64,000 nucleotides of DNA, taken from NCBI RefSeq assembly GCF_001428605.1, contig NZ_LMID01000015.1, positions 145,591-209,590 on the forward strand, in the 5' to 3' direction. Of this stretch, positions 17,150-26,146 are shown one piece after another. The stretch's first letter is position 1. Each line of letters begins with the position of its first letter. Both the position numbers and the translations under genes were made by a program. The stretch comes from Sphingomonas sp. Root720 (GTDB taxonomy: Bacteria; Pseudomonadota; Alphaproteobacteria; Sphingomonadales; Sphingomonadaceae). The notes beneath the pieces were generated by a model that worked only from the letters and a program-made list of their open reading frames with translations, was not told the origin of the DNA and searched no databases.

Positions 17150-18616
17150 TCAATAGACGTTGCGATCCCAGATCAGCCGCCAGACGGTTTCCAGGATGAT
17201 CCGCAGGTCGAGCATCAGCGACCAGTTCTCGATATAATACATATCGAACTCGACCCGCCGCTTGGCGCGCTCGACCGTCGAGATCTCGCCGCGCAGGCCA
17301 CGCACCTGCGCGAGGCCGGTGATGCCCGGCTTCACCCGGTGGCGCGCCGCATAGCCGCGCACCGCCTCGAAATAATAGTCGTCGCCGACCTTCATCCGGG
17401 TCGCATGCGGGCGCGGCCCGACGATCGACATCTCGCCGGTCACCACGTTGAACAGCTGGGGAAGCTCGTCGATCGACAGGCGCCGGATGATGCGGCCGAA
17501 GGGGGTGACGCGGCTGTCGCCCCGCACCGTCCGCTCGGCCCCGCTCGCATCCTGGCGGTCGACATGCATCGAGCGGAACTTGAGCACGCGGATCTTGACG
17601 TTGTTGAAACCGAACCGCTCCTGCCGGAACAGCACCGGCCCGCGGCTGGTCAGCTTGATGACGATCGCCGTCAGCAGGAGCAGCGGGGCCAGCAGGATCA
17701 GCCCGAGGATCGCCAGCACCCGGTCCTCGATCGCCTTGAGGATGCGGTTGAAGTCGCGCATCGGCCGCTGCCACAGCGCGAACAGCGGCAGCGAACCGAT
17801 GAAGCGCATCGAATATTGCTGCGACAGGTCGAGCGCCTCACGCGGCATCAGGCAGATGTCGACCGACACCCGCTGCAGCGCCTCGGTGATCTGGTCGAGC
17901 CGGGTCTGGCTAATCATCGGCAGGGCGATGATCACCATGTCGACGTCCCCCCGGGCGATCCGCGAGACGAGCGCGTCGAGCGACCCGAGGAAGGGCACCG
18001 TCCACGGCGCCTCGCGCTCAATCCGCGTGGTCCGGTCGTCGGCAACGCCGAGCACGGTGACATAGGGCAACCGTTCGAGGTCGAGCAGCCTGAGCACCCG
18101 TTCCGAGCTGCCATGGTCGGCGCCGTAGATGACGATGCGCTGGCCGATATAGCCGGCCTGCACCAGGTACCAGACCAGCTTGCGCACCACGAAGCGGCTG
18201 ACGAACAGCAGCACCGCGGTGAGCAACAGATAACAGAGCGCGAGGCCGGTCGAGAAGGGCTTGGCCTGGCCGAGCTGCCAGATCGTCGCGAAGACCAGCA
18301 GCGCGGCGAGCAGGAATTCGAAGGCCACCGCCTGGTCGCTATCGCCGCCCCGGCCCATCGGATGCGCATAGCTGTTCCGCGACAGGCGGATCAGGAAGAA
18401 GTTGACCCCGACGAGCACCGCGACATTGACATGCTGTTCGATGAAATATTGCGGGCCGCGGATCGCCTCATAGGCGGCCGGCGCCAGCAGCGGCCCGAGG
18501 ATCAGGCACAGCAGGTCGACCCCCAGGATGATCGTGGCGATCACGTTGGAGGTGAAGCGATATTTGCGCGACTGGCGTTCCGCCGGCAGCGCCTGCCCCT
18601 GGATCACTTTCAGCAT
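17150..18616 (-). CDS. Polyprenyl-phosphate sugar phosphotransferase (initiating glycosyltransferase)
   Basis: A 488-residue WcaJ/PssY-like enzyme that loads the first sugar phosphate on undecaprenyl phosphate to start repeat-unit assembly. Four N-terminal membrane segments (about 28-145), a Rossmann-like CoA-binding/epimerase-like middle (IVIYGADHGSSERVL, about 170), a fifth segment (VLAILGLILLAPLLLL), then the bacterial sugar transferase domain: FRQERFGFNN, VLKFRSMHVD, SIDELPQLFNVVTGEMSIVG, GPRPH and VKPGITGLAQVRG. It starts inside the end of the TPR gene. The longer start at 18637 is possible. Confidence 0.9.
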   Translation of the reverse strand: MLKVIQGQALPAERQSRKYRFTSNVIATIILGVDLLCLILGPLLAPAAYEAIRGPQYFIEQHVNVAVLVGVNFFLIRLSRNSYAHPMGRGGDSDQAVAFEFLLAALLVFATIWQLGQAKPFSTGLALCYLLLTAVLLFVSRFVVRKLVWYLVQAGYIGQRIVIYGADHGSSERVLRLLDLERLPYVTVLGVADDRTTRIEREAPWTVPFLGSLDALVSRIARGDVDMVIIALPMISQTRLDQITEALQRVSVDICLMPREALDLSQQYSMRFIGSLPLFALWQRPMRDFNRILKAIEDRVLAILGLILLAPLLLLTAIVIKLTSRGPVLFRQERFGFNNVKIRVLKFRSMHVDRQDASGAERTVRGDSRVTPFGRIIRRLSIDELPQLFNVVTGEMSIVGPRPHATRMKVGDDYYFEAVRGYAARHRVKPGITGLAQVRGLRGEISTVERAKRRVEFDMYYIENWSLMLDLRIILETVWRLIWDRNVY

Positions 18617-20247
18617 GCCGCCCCCGTCCTGCCACAAGTGGAGACCGCTTGCCCAGCCGGGGCCGGCCCGGCGGCCGTGATCAGGCGGCCGGTCGGTTGC
18701 GGGGCACCTTGCGCTTCGAGCATGCGCCGCACCTTCAATCCGCCGGGAACCCGCTCCAGCACCAGCATGACCTCGTCGACGCAGTCCCGGTCGCCCAGCC
18801 TGAGGCAGAGTTCACCCCGGATCCGCCAGCCCTCGCGCGCCTGCGGGTTGTCGCGGGTGAAGCGCCTGGCGATGTCGAGCGCCATGCCGTTGCGGCGGGT
18901 CCGGAGCAGATAGTCGACATAGGCCTGCAGCATGTCGGCGTCGTCGGACAGCTCCTTCATCGCGTTGGCATAGGCGCCGTCGGCCAGCACCGCCTCCCCC
19001 CGGCGGACATAGATTTCGCCGAGCGCGATCCGGCCGCCGATCAGGCGGGGATTGTCGCTGGCCAGCAGCTGTGCGTCGCGAAGCGCAGCGGCGAGATCGC
19101 CCGTCGCCATCGCCACCCGCACGCGCATCAGCAGGGCGCGGCTGTTATTCTCGTCGAAGCGCAGGATGCGATCGACGAGCGTCAGCGCCTCGCCGCCCCG
19201 GCCCAGCCCGGCCAGCGCACCGGCATAGAGCACATCGGCCTCGACCCGCGCGGCGGTGATGTCCTTGCCGTCGACGAAGGGGCGCAGCACCGCTTCGGCC
19301 TCGGCATGGCGCTTCCGGTCGAGCAGGAGGTGGCCGAGGGCGACCTTCATCTGCGCGTTGCCGGTCGCGTCGACGAAGCGCCGGACCCCGTCGATATCGA
19401 TGCGCCGGCTGCCGACGTCGTTCCACAGGTCGACGATCCGCTGCTGGACCGCGGCGTCGCCATCATGGGTGCGCAGCAGCCGCGCCAGCAGTTCGAGGGC
19501 GCGCTCGGGCCGGTCATGTTCGTAGAGCATGCGGGCATATTCGATGCGCAGGTCGACGTCCCGCGGCTGCAGGGCGAACAGCCGGGCGAAGGTACGGGCG
19601 GCGTGGGGGAAGTCGTCCTTCGTACCGTAGAGATCGAGCAGGGTCAGCAGCTTGGGTATCGATTCGCCATCGTCGGCGACGGCCTTCTCCAGCTGCGCGA
19701 TCGCGCCATCCCGGTCGCCGCCCATATTGGTGGCGCGGGCCAGCAAGATCTTCCCGCCCTCATTCGCGGGATCGATCGCCAGCATCCGTTCGGCGACGGC
19801 GTGGGCGGCCGCGACATCGTAGCGGGCGGCCGCGACCGAGCCCTTGACCAGCAGCATGCGCAGCGCGCGCGGCTGCTCCTCCAATATCTTGTCGGCGAGC
19901 CGTTCGGCATCGTCGTAGGACCCGCCCGAATAAGACAGCTCGGCCATCGCCTGGATCGCCTCGGGATCGTCCGGATCGAGCTCGACGAGCCGCGAATAGG
20001 CTTGGTAAGCCTCGAGCAGGCGCCCCGTCGCCAGCTCGACCCGCGCCAGACGCGCCCAATATTCGGGCACGTCGTCCTGGGCGGCGATCGCGCGCTTGAT
20101 CTCGATCCGCGCCGAGATGAAATCGCGCCGCGCATAATAGACATCGTAGCGGGCCACCGCCTTCGACGCCTTCTCCTGGGGCGAGCCGCAGGCGGCGAGC
20201 ACCAGCAGCGCCGCTGCCGCCATGAAGCGTGCCAACCCCGAAGCCAT
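18610..20247 (-). CDS. TPR-repeat lipoprotein of the PEP-CTERM/exopolysaccharide system
   Basis: A 545-residue protein with a signal peptide and lipobox LAAC (Cys20), then about 13 tetratricopeptide repeats, for example EYWARLARVELATGRLLEAY and DDPEAIQAMAELSYSGGSYD. Such long TPR lipoproteins (PrsT-like) occur in PEP-CTERM exopolysaccharide loci and are thought to help assembly or export of polymer in the periplasm. The start at 20247 gives a clean signal peptide; the frame upstream reaches into the divergent glycosyltransferase. It is translationally linked to the following sugar transferase. Confidence 0.8.
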   Translation of the reverse strand: MASGLARFMAAAALLVLAACGSPQEKASKAVARYDVYYARRDFISARIEIKRAIAAQDDVPEYWARLARVELATGRLLEAYQAYSRLVELDPDDPEAIQAMAELSYSGGSYDDAERLADKILEEQPRALRMLLVKGSVAAARYDVAAAHAVAERMLAIDPANEGGKILLARATNMGGDRDGAIAQLEKAVADDGESIPKLLTLLDLYGTKDDFPHAARTFARLFALQPRDVDLRIEYARMLYEHDRPERALELLARLLRTHDGDAAVQQRIVDLWNDVGSRRIDIDGVRRFVDATGNAQMKVALGHLLLDRKRHAEAEAVLRPFVDGKDITAARVEADVLYAGALAGLGRGGEALTLVDRILRFDENNSRALLMRVRVAMATGDLAAALRDAQLLASDNPRLIGGRIALGEIYVRRGEAVLADGAYANAMKELSDDADMLQAYVDYLLRTRRNGMALDIARRFTRDNPQAREGWRIRGELCLRLGDRDCVDEVMLVLERVPGGLKVRRMLEAQGAPQPTGRLITAAGPAPAGQAVSTCGRTGAAC

Positions 20248-20321
20248 CACTTGCCAGCCGTACCTTTCCGCCCGATTACAGACCGGTGGAGCCATCCGAT
20301 CAATAGGGCAAAGCGTAAACA

Positions 20322-21371
20322 ATGATTCGTCCCGATGTCGCGATGCCCGATGTCGCCATGCCCGACGTCGCCATGACGGGCGTCGCCGTGGTGGTGATCG
20401 GCCGCAACGAGGGCGACCGGCTGGACCATTGCCTGCGATCGGTGACGGGATGGCGGACCGTCTATGTCGATTCCGGGTCGAGCGACGGCAGCGCCGATCG
20501 GGCGCGGGCGGCGGGGGCCGAGGTGATCGAGCTCGACGAGGCGGACGGCTTCTCGGCGGCGCGCGCGCGCAATGCCGGGCTCGCCCGGCTGCTCGCCGAT
20601 CCGGCGGTCGTCCATATCCAGCTGCTCGATGGCGATAGCCGGCTCGAACCCGGATGGCTGGCGGCGGGCATGGCGGCGCTTGCCGCCGATCCCGGGCTGG
20701 GCGCGGTGTTCGGGCGGCTGCGCGAGGCGGACGCCGACGCCTCGATCTATGGCTGGATGTGCGACCTGGAATGGTCGGTCCCCGCCGGCCCCGCCGACGC
20801 GTTCGGCGGCAATGTGCTGGTCCGCGCCGCGGCCGCGCGCGACACCGGATTCTACCGCGCGACGATGATCGCGGGGGAGGATCCCGACTATGCGCTGCGC
20901 ATGCGCGGCAAGGGCTGGCGGATAGCGTCGCTCGCGGTCCCGATGGGTTGGCACGCCTCGGGCATGGCGCGGTTCGGCCAGTGGTGGCGGCGGGCGGTCA
21001 GGGCCGGCCATGCCTTCGCCGAGCTCGCGGCGCTGCACGGGGCCGCCGAGGGGCATGTCTATGCGCGCAGCCGGGCCCGCATCCTGTTCTGGGGCGGAGC
21101 GGTGCCGGCCGCGGCCCTCGCCGGGCTGGCGCTGGCGGTCGCGGCCGATCGCCGGTGGCTGCTGCTGCCGCTGGGGATGCTGCTGCTCGTCGCGGTGCAG
21201 GTCGCCCGGGTCGCGGCGCGCGAAAGCCCCCGGCACGGGCCATCGCGCGCCGTCGCGCTGGCGCTGTTCCTGGCGCTGGGCAAATATGCCGAGATGATCG
21301 GCCTGCTGCGCTATCATCGCGACCGTGGTCGCGGACGGCCTTCGCGGCTGATCGAGCATAAGGCGCCATGA
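20322..21371 (+). CDS. Family 2 glycosyltransferase with a repeated N-terminus
   Basis: A 349-residue GT-A fold enzyme: VAVVVIGRNEGDRLDHCLRS (about 22-41), VYVDSGSSDGSADRARAAGA, the DxD-type LLDGDSRLEPGW (about 105-116), and GEDPDYALRMRGKGWRI. Two C-terminal membrane segments (about 255-300). Probably adds a sugar during exopolysaccharide assembly on the cytoplasmic face. Codons 4-18 are three PDVAM repeats made by a 15-bp tandem repeat, each with an in-frame ATG; the core domain needs only the start at 20373, so the true start is uncertain. Overlaps the next gene by 4 bp. Confidence 0.85.
   Translation: MIRPDVAMPDVAMPDVAMTGVAVVVIGRNEGDRLDHCLRSVTGWRTVYVDSGSSDGSADRARAAGAEVIELDEADGFSAARARNAGLARLLADPAVVHIQLLDGDSRLEPGWLAAGMAALAADPGLGAVFGRLREADADASIYGWMCDLEWSVPAGPADAFGGNVLVRAAAARDTGFYRATMIAGEDPDYALRMRGKGWRIASLAVPMGWHASGMARFGQWWRRAVRAGHAFAELAALHGAAEGHVYARSRARILFWGGAVPAAALAGLALAVAADRRWLLLPLGMLLLVAVQVARVAARESPRHGPSRAVALALFLALGKYAEMIGLLRYHRDRGRGRPSRLIEHKAP
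20331..20375 (+). repeat. 15-bp tandem repeat, three units, at the glycosyltransferase start
   Basis: Units CCCGATGTCGCGATG, CCCGATGTCGCCATG and CCCGACGTCGCCATG follow each other without spacers at 20331-20345, 20346-20360 and 20361-20375. They encode PDVAM three times and keep the reading frame for any copy number. Confidence 0.9.
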
Positions 21372-22522
21372 TCGACCTCGCGGCCTGGCTCCTCGTGGCG
21401 CTCCCCGCGATCGTCACGCTGGTGCTGGCGATCGAGCTGGCTGCGGCGCAATGGCCCGCCGCCGCGCCGGCGGCATCGGGCCGCGACCCGCGTACCGCCA
21501 TCGTCATCCCCGCGCATGACGAGGCCGCCGGAATCGCCGCCGCCGTCGCCGACGCGCGGGCGGCCGCCGCGCCCGGCACGAGGCTGCTGGTGGTCGCCGA
21601 CAACTGCACCGACGACAGTGCCGCCCGCGCGCGGGCGGCCGGGGCGGAGACGATCGAACGCCGCGATCCGGCGCGGCGGGGCAAGGGCTTCGCGCTGGCC
21701 TTCGCCCGCGACCACCTCTCCGGCGATCCGCCCGATGTCGTCGTGGTCGTCGATGCCGACTGCACGGTCGAAGGCGACGGCATCGCCCGGCTGGCGATCG
21801 CCGCCCATGCGAGCGGCCGGCCGGTCCAGTCGACCTATCTGCTGCGACCCGCGCCCGAGCGGGGGACGATGGTCGGCGTGTCGGGGCTCGCCTTCCTCGT
21901 CCGCAACCTCGTCCGCCAGCGCGCGCTGGCGACGCTTGGCGCGCCGGCGCTGCTTACCGGATCGGGCATGGCCTTTCCCTGGGACGCCTTCGCCGCCGCC
22001 CCGCTGGCCACCGACGACCTTACCGAGGACTTGGCGATCGGTATCGCGTTGACGCGGCAGGGCCGCGCCCCGCGCTTCCTGCCGCAGGCCGCGACCTGGT
22101 CGGACCCCGCCCGCCGTGCCGCGACGATCGCCCAGCGATCACGCTGGGAACAGGGTTTCCTGCGCACCGCGCGGTCGGCCGCGCTGCCGCTGATCGGGTC
22201 CGGGCGCTGGCCGCTGCTGTGGTTCGGCCTGCACCTCGCGGTCCCGCCGCTGGCGCTGCTGCTGCTGGTCGACGGCGCGGTACTGGCGCTGCTCGCCGGA
22301 CTGGTGCGGGCCGGTGCGGCGCCGCAACCCTTCGTCCTGCTCGCGGCGCTGCTCGGTGCGACGGCGGCGCTGCTGCTGCTGTGCTGGTGGCGGTTCGGGC
22401 GCGACCAGCTGTCCGCCGGCCGGCTGCTGCTGGTCCCGCTCTACGTGCTGTGGAAGCTGCCGCTCTATCTCGCCGCCGCGCTGCGGCCCGAACGGCGCTG
22501 GACCCGCACCAAGCGCGACTAG
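21368..22522 (+). CDS. Membrane-anchored family 2 glycosyltransferase
   Basis: The product has 384 residues: an N-terminal membrane segment (about 5-27), a GT2 catalytic domain with TAIVIPAHDEAAGIAAAV (about 46-63), VVADNCTDDSAARARAAGAE, VVVVVDADCTVEGDGI (DxD, about 124) and QRSRWEQGFLRTA, a QxxRW motif like that of processive enzymes, then three C-terminal membrane segments. The QxxRW motif links it to cellulose-synthase-like enzymes, though overall length is short. Coupled to the preceding glycosyltransferase by ATGA. Confidence 0.85.
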   Translation: MIDLAAWLLVALPAIVTLVLAIELAAAQWPAAAPAASGRDPRTAIVIPAHDEAAGIAAAVADARAAAAPGTRLLVVADNCTDDSAARARAAGAETIERRDPARRGKGFALAFARDHLSGDPPDVVVVVDADCTVEGDGIARLAIAAHASGRPVQSTYLLRPAPERGTMVGVSGLAFLVRNLVRQRALATLGAPALLTGSGMAFPWDAFAAAPLATDDLTEDLAIGIALTRQGRAPRFLPQAATWSDPARRAATIAQRSRWEQGFLRTARSAALPLIGSGRWPLLWFGLHLAVPPLALLLLVDGAVLALLAGLVRAGAAPQPFVLLAALLGATAALLLLCWWRFGRDQLSAGRLLLVPLYVLWKLPLYLAAALRPERRWTRTKRD

Positions 22523-22560
22523 AGCGGCTGGCGCGATGGCCGGGCGGGAACCCGCTCTAG
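22519..22560. terminator. Shared inverted repeat at two convergent stop codons
   Basis: CTAGAGCGG (22519-22527) and CCGCTCTAG (22552-22560) form a perfect 9-bp inverted repeat. Each arm contains the TAG stop of one of the two convergent genes. The layout suggests a compact bidirectional terminator, although no T-run follows. Confidence 0.5.
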
Positions 22561-23936
22561 CCGATCAGCGCCAGCCCGGCGCGGACGATGTCCCGCGCGA
22601 AGAGGAGGCTGAGCGCGGCACCAATCAGGGCGGCACCGACCATCACGGCATAATAAAGCGCATGGGCACGCAGCCGGAACAGCTTCGCCCGGCGCAGCAG
22701 GCCGATCGAATAGACGAGCGCACCCAGCTCGGCGAGGGTCAGCGCGACCGGCAGCGCGATCGGGCCGAGCGGCCGGAACAAGGCCGCGACCCAGAGGACG
22801 AACAGGATGAAGCGGATGATGTTGGCGGTCAGGATCGGCCGGGTCCGCCCCATCGCCATCGCGGTCTGGATATTGGCGAAGCTGTCGAGCTCGAACGCCA
22901 TGCGCAGGATCATCACCGACAGGTAGATCCAGCCATGTTCGTAGCGACGGTCGAACAGCAGGCCGAACAGGCAGGGCGCGAAGCCGACGCCGAAGCCGAA
23001 ACCGGCGAAGAGCAGGGGATAGAGGCGGGCCCGCGCCGCATAGAAGATCGCGCCCAGCCGCTCGGGCGTATCGTGCCAGACGCGCGAGACGAGCGGGAAG
23101 AAATAGCGCTCGACATAGTTGCGGCCGAAGGGCTGCAGCGCCAGCGCCAGATTGGCCGCCAGCATGTAGATGCCGAAATCGGCCATGGTGAACAGACGGG
23201 CGAACAGGATCTTGTCCGACTGGGTGATCAGCAGGGTGAGCAGCGTCGACGCCATGATCCAGCGTGAGAAGCCCAGGAACTCGCGCGCCAGCGCCCCGTC
23301 CCAGACCGGCCGAAAACCGCCGCCGAGCACCAGCAGCGTCAGGACGAGCCGCGCGACCGCGTTGACGTAGAGGCCGATGACGAGCGCGCGATAGTCGGGC
23401 ATCAGCAGGGTCAGGCCGAGATTGGCGGCGATCTGGATCGCCAGCGCGATCAGCTCGATCGCGCAGGTCGCGCGCACCCGCCCCTCGCGCCGCGCCAGCA
23501 GCAGGGTCATCGGGCACAGCGCATTGAGCAGGAACAGCGGCGCCGTCGCGGCGATCGGCCCGGCGAGCTCGGGCTTGTGCAGCAGCGCCGTGATCGGCAC
23601 CGCCCCGGCCAGCATCGCCAGCGCCTGGAGCGATCCCTGACCCAGGCGGACCGTCCAGACGACGTCGAGGAAATGCCGGTCGCCACCCTTCGCATGCCGG
23701 ATCACGAAGTCGACCACGCCAAGGTCGGACAGCATCGCCAGCACCATCATCACCGAGACGATGATCCCGACCACGCCGAAAGCATCGGGATCGAGCAGCC
23801 GGGTGAGGACGATGTTGCCGCCCAGCCGCAGCAGGATGGTCGCGGCGGTGAAGGCGAACAGCATGGCGCCCGCCTCGTTGCGGACCAGGCCGGTCAGGGC
23901 GCCGCGCAGCCGCCCCAAAGCCACGGCGGCGCTCAT
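22557..23936 (-). CDS. Polysaccharide flippase, Wzx/MATE-like (oligosaccharide transporter)
   Basis: A 459-residue polytopic protein with about 12-14 hydrophobic segments. The start MLFAFTAATILLRLGGNIVLTRLL (here in part) followed by LDPDAFGVVGIIVSVMMVLAMLSDLG matches the polysaccharide biosynthesis/flippase family, which moves lipid-linked repeat units across the inner membrane. The open frame runs on to 25466, but the residues before 23936 are the ligase gene read out of frame. ATG 23936 overlaps the upstream stop by 4 bases. Confidence 0.85.
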   Translation of the reverse strand: MSAAVALGRLRGALTGLVRNEAGAMLFAFTAATILLRLGGNIVLTRLLDPDAFGVVGIIVSVMMVLAMLSDLGVVDFVIRHAKGGDRHFLDVVWTVRLGQGSLQALAMLAGAVPITALLHKPELAGPIAATAPLFLLNALCPMTLLLARREGRVRATCAIELIALAIQIAANLGLTLLMPDYRALVIGLYVNAVARLVLTLLVLGGGFRPVWDGALAREFLGFSRWIMASTLLTLLITQSDKILFARLFTMADFGIYMLAANLALALQPFGRNYVERYFFPLVSRVWHDTPERLGAIFYAARARLYPLLFAGFGFGVGFAPCLFGLLFDRRYEHGWIYLSVMILRMAFELDSFANIQTAMAMGRTRPILTANIIRFILFVLWVAALFRPLGPIALPVALTLAELGALVYSIGLLRRAKLFRLRAHALYYAVMVGAALIGAALSLLFARDIVRAGLALIG

Positions 23937-25429
23937 CGCAGCGCGGGCAGCCGCTCGCCCTCGACGGGCAAGGTCGCCACCAGCGGCTCGCGCTTCGCCC
24001 GCGTGGCGACACGCGCCGAGGACAGCTGGGCGCGCAGGGCGATCAGCAGCGCGACCACGACGAAACTGATCTGCATCGGCGCCACCCAGCTGCTGAGCAG
24101 CGCGAGCGAGACGATCAGCGCGGTCTGGATCGAGATCAGCGCCTGGGCGAAGATCAGCTGCTCGGGATCGGGTCCCAGCCGGCGGATGGCCCGGTAGTGG
24201 GGATAGCTCGACAGCAGGAACAGCAGGAAGGGGGCCACCGTCACCACCCCGCCGCCGACCAGCAGCGCCAGATAGACGTTGACCAGATCGACGATTCCCT
24301 GCCCCTGGATGAAGGCGTCGAGCATGCCCTGCTGGACGGCCTCGCGATAGCCGATCCAGATATGCGCGCCGAGCGCCTTCGGCACGCCCAGGATCAGGCC
24401 GAGCCGGTAGGTCGTCGAGAATTGCGCGTCGGCGCCCCCCAGGATGGGCAGGGCGACGACCGCGGTGAAGCCGGCGAGCGGAATCAGCACCGCCAGCAGA
24501 TAGCGGCGGCGCAGGAGCTGGAAGGTCATGATGCCGACCGCGAGTGTGACGAGGCCGGACCGCGACAGGGTTGACGCCAGGCCGACGAGGACGATCAGGC
24601 CGAGCGTCGTCAGCGGTCCGGACCGGCCCCGGATCTGCAGCAGCGCCCAGCCCGCGATCGCCGCGATGCCGAGCATCGCCCCGCCGGTGAGCGGATGGGC
24701 ATAGGGGCCATAGGCGCGTGCGATCCCGCCGCGTTCCAGCCAGACGCGGGGGGCGTCGATCGTCCACACGTCGTTCTTTATCCCGATGATGCCCGCATAG
24801 AGCGGCCAGTGCCGCAGCGTCTCGAAGATGCAGAGCAGCCCGCCCGCCGCCGCCCCGAACAGCAGCATGCGCAGCACCAGTTCGGCCCGGTCGATCCTGA
24901 CCCGCGAGAGGATCTGGTAGGTCAGGAGATAGGGGACGAAATAGGTCACGAAGGTGCGGGCGATCCCGGTCGGCGTGTCGCGCAGCGACATGCACACGCA
25001 CCAGCTCGCGACGAAGGCGATCATGGCGACGTCGCTGATCGAGGGACGGCGCCGAAGATGATGCTCGGGATGGAGCATGTAGCCGACGAGCAGCGCGCCG
25101 GAAAAGGACAGGAAGGGGGTAAGCGGGGCGATATAGGCGCCCGCCACGGCGAGCAGCGAGCCCGCCGCCGGCGCCCAGAAGAAGAAGAAGACATAGGTGG
25201 CTGACATCGGCACCCGCTTGTCGAAGCTGGCGACGAGGATCAGCAGGAAGGCGATCTGGGTCGCCAGCATCGGCACCGCGCTCACCGCCAGGCAGGCCAT
25301 CAGCCCGCCGCCGATCACGATCCGCGCGATATAGCCCTTTTCCCACCGCTGGCGGACGATCATCGTCGCGAGCAGCGTGGCCACGCCCAGCAGGGCGCAC
25401 AGCACGACGGCGTTCTTCCACAGAAACAT
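23933..25429 (-). CDS. O-antigen ligase/polymerase-like membrane protein (Wzy/WaaL type)
   Basis: A 498-residue membrane protein with about 11-12 hydrophobic segments and one large periplasmic loop (about 335-390) typical of the Wzy/WaaL family. Within it ARAYGPYAHPLTGGAMLGIA (about 240-259) and STLSRSGLVTLAVGI (about 285-299) resemble the O-antigen ligase signature. Probably polymerises the repeat units. ATG 25429 (MFLWKNAVVLCALLG) begins directly with a membrane segment; the ATG at 25462 would add 11 charged residues. Coupled to the flippase gene. Confidence 0.8.
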   Translation of the reverse strand: MFLWKNAVVLCALLGVATLLATMIVRQRWEKGYIARIVIGGGLMACLAVSAVPMLATQIAFLLILVASFDKRVPMSATYVFFFFWAPAAGSLLAVAGAYIAPLTPFLSFSGALLVGYMLHPEHHLRRRPSISDVAMIAFVASWCVCMSLRDTPTGIARTFVTYFVPYLLTYQILSRVRIDRAELVLRMLLFGAAAGGLLCIFETLRHWPLYAGIIGIKNDVWTIDAPRVWLERGGIARAYGPYAHPLTGGAMLGIAAIAGWALLQIRGRSGPLTTLGLIVLVGLASTLSRSGLVTLAVGIMTFQLLRRRYLLAVLIPLAGFTAVVALPILGGADAQFSTTYRLGLILGVPKALGAHIWIGYREAVQQGMLDAFIQGQGIVDLVNVYLALLVGGGVVTVAPFLLFLLSSYPHYRAIRRLGPDPEQLIFAQALISIQTALIVSLALLSSWVAPMQISFVVVALLIALRAQLSSARVATRAKREPLVATLPVEGERLPALR

Positions 25430-25533
25430 CGGGCGCCACCGTCGAGGAAACGCCTCCCCCAATCAAGCTCTACGCGACCAAGGTAAAGAAGGAATGGCTT
25501 GATCCGCCCGCCATCTCACCCCAAATGGCGCTC

Positions 25534-26103
25534 ATGTTGATCGAAACCGAACCGACTCCCAACCCGGCGACTCTCAAGTTCCTGCCCGGTCGCGACGTCA
25601 TGACCACGGGAACCCGCGATTTCGCCGATCCCGACGAGGCAGCGGCTTCGCCGCTCGCCGAGGCGCTGTTCTCGCTGGGCGACGTGACGGGGGTGTTCTT
25701 CGGTCGCGACTTCGTCTCGGTGACCGCCGCCGAAGGCATCGCCTGGGCCTCGCTAAAGCCGCAGGTGCTGGGCGTCCTGCTCGATCATTTCTCGTCCGAG
25801 GCGCCGCTGTTCGTGGGTGGAAGCGCCGCCGAGATCGCCATCGACGACAGCGACTTCGCCGAGGATCCGGCCGATGCCGACATCGTCGCGCAGATCAAGG
25901 ACCTGATCGACACGCGGGTGCGCCCGGCGGTGGCCCGCGACGGCGGCGACATCGTCTATCGCGGCTTCCAGCGCGGCACGGTCTATCTGGCGATGCAGGG
26001 CGCCTGCTCGGGCTGCCCGTCCTCGGCAGCGACGCTCAAGCAGGGCATCGAGACCCTGCTGAAGCATTATGTGCCCGAGGTGACCGAGGTGCGGGCCGCC
26101 TGA
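25534..26103 (+). CDS. NifU-family iron-sulfur scaffold (Nfu)
   Basis: A 189-residue protein. The N-terminal Nfu domain starts LIETEPTPNPATLKFLPG (about 2-19) and contains FGRDFVSVTA; the C-terminal NifU domain (about 105-185) carries RPAVARDGGDIVYRGF and the cluster-binding CSGCPSS. It holds or delivers Fe-S clusters in the cytosol. ATG 25534 gives the usual MLIETEP start; ATG 25525 adds three residues and cannot be excluded. Divergent from the polysaccharide genes. Confidence 0.92.
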   Translation: MLIETEPTPNPATLKFLPGRDVMTTGTRDFADPDEAAASPLAEALFSLGDVTGVFFGRDFVSVTAAEGIAWASLKPQVLGVLLDHFSSEAPLFVGGSAAEIAIDDSDFAEDPADADIVAQIKDLIDTRVRPAVARDGGDIVYRGFQRGTVYLAMQGACSGCPSSAATLKQGIETLLKHYVPEVTEVRAA

Positions 26104-26146
26104 TCGCGGCAACAGCGACAACAGAAGAATGAGGGGAATATCGTCG

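Noticed and set aside
22557-25466. Single 969-codon membrane protein
   Set aside because: Only the part up to 23936 is flippase; the rest is the O-antigen-ligase-like gene in another frame with a coupled ATG overlap.
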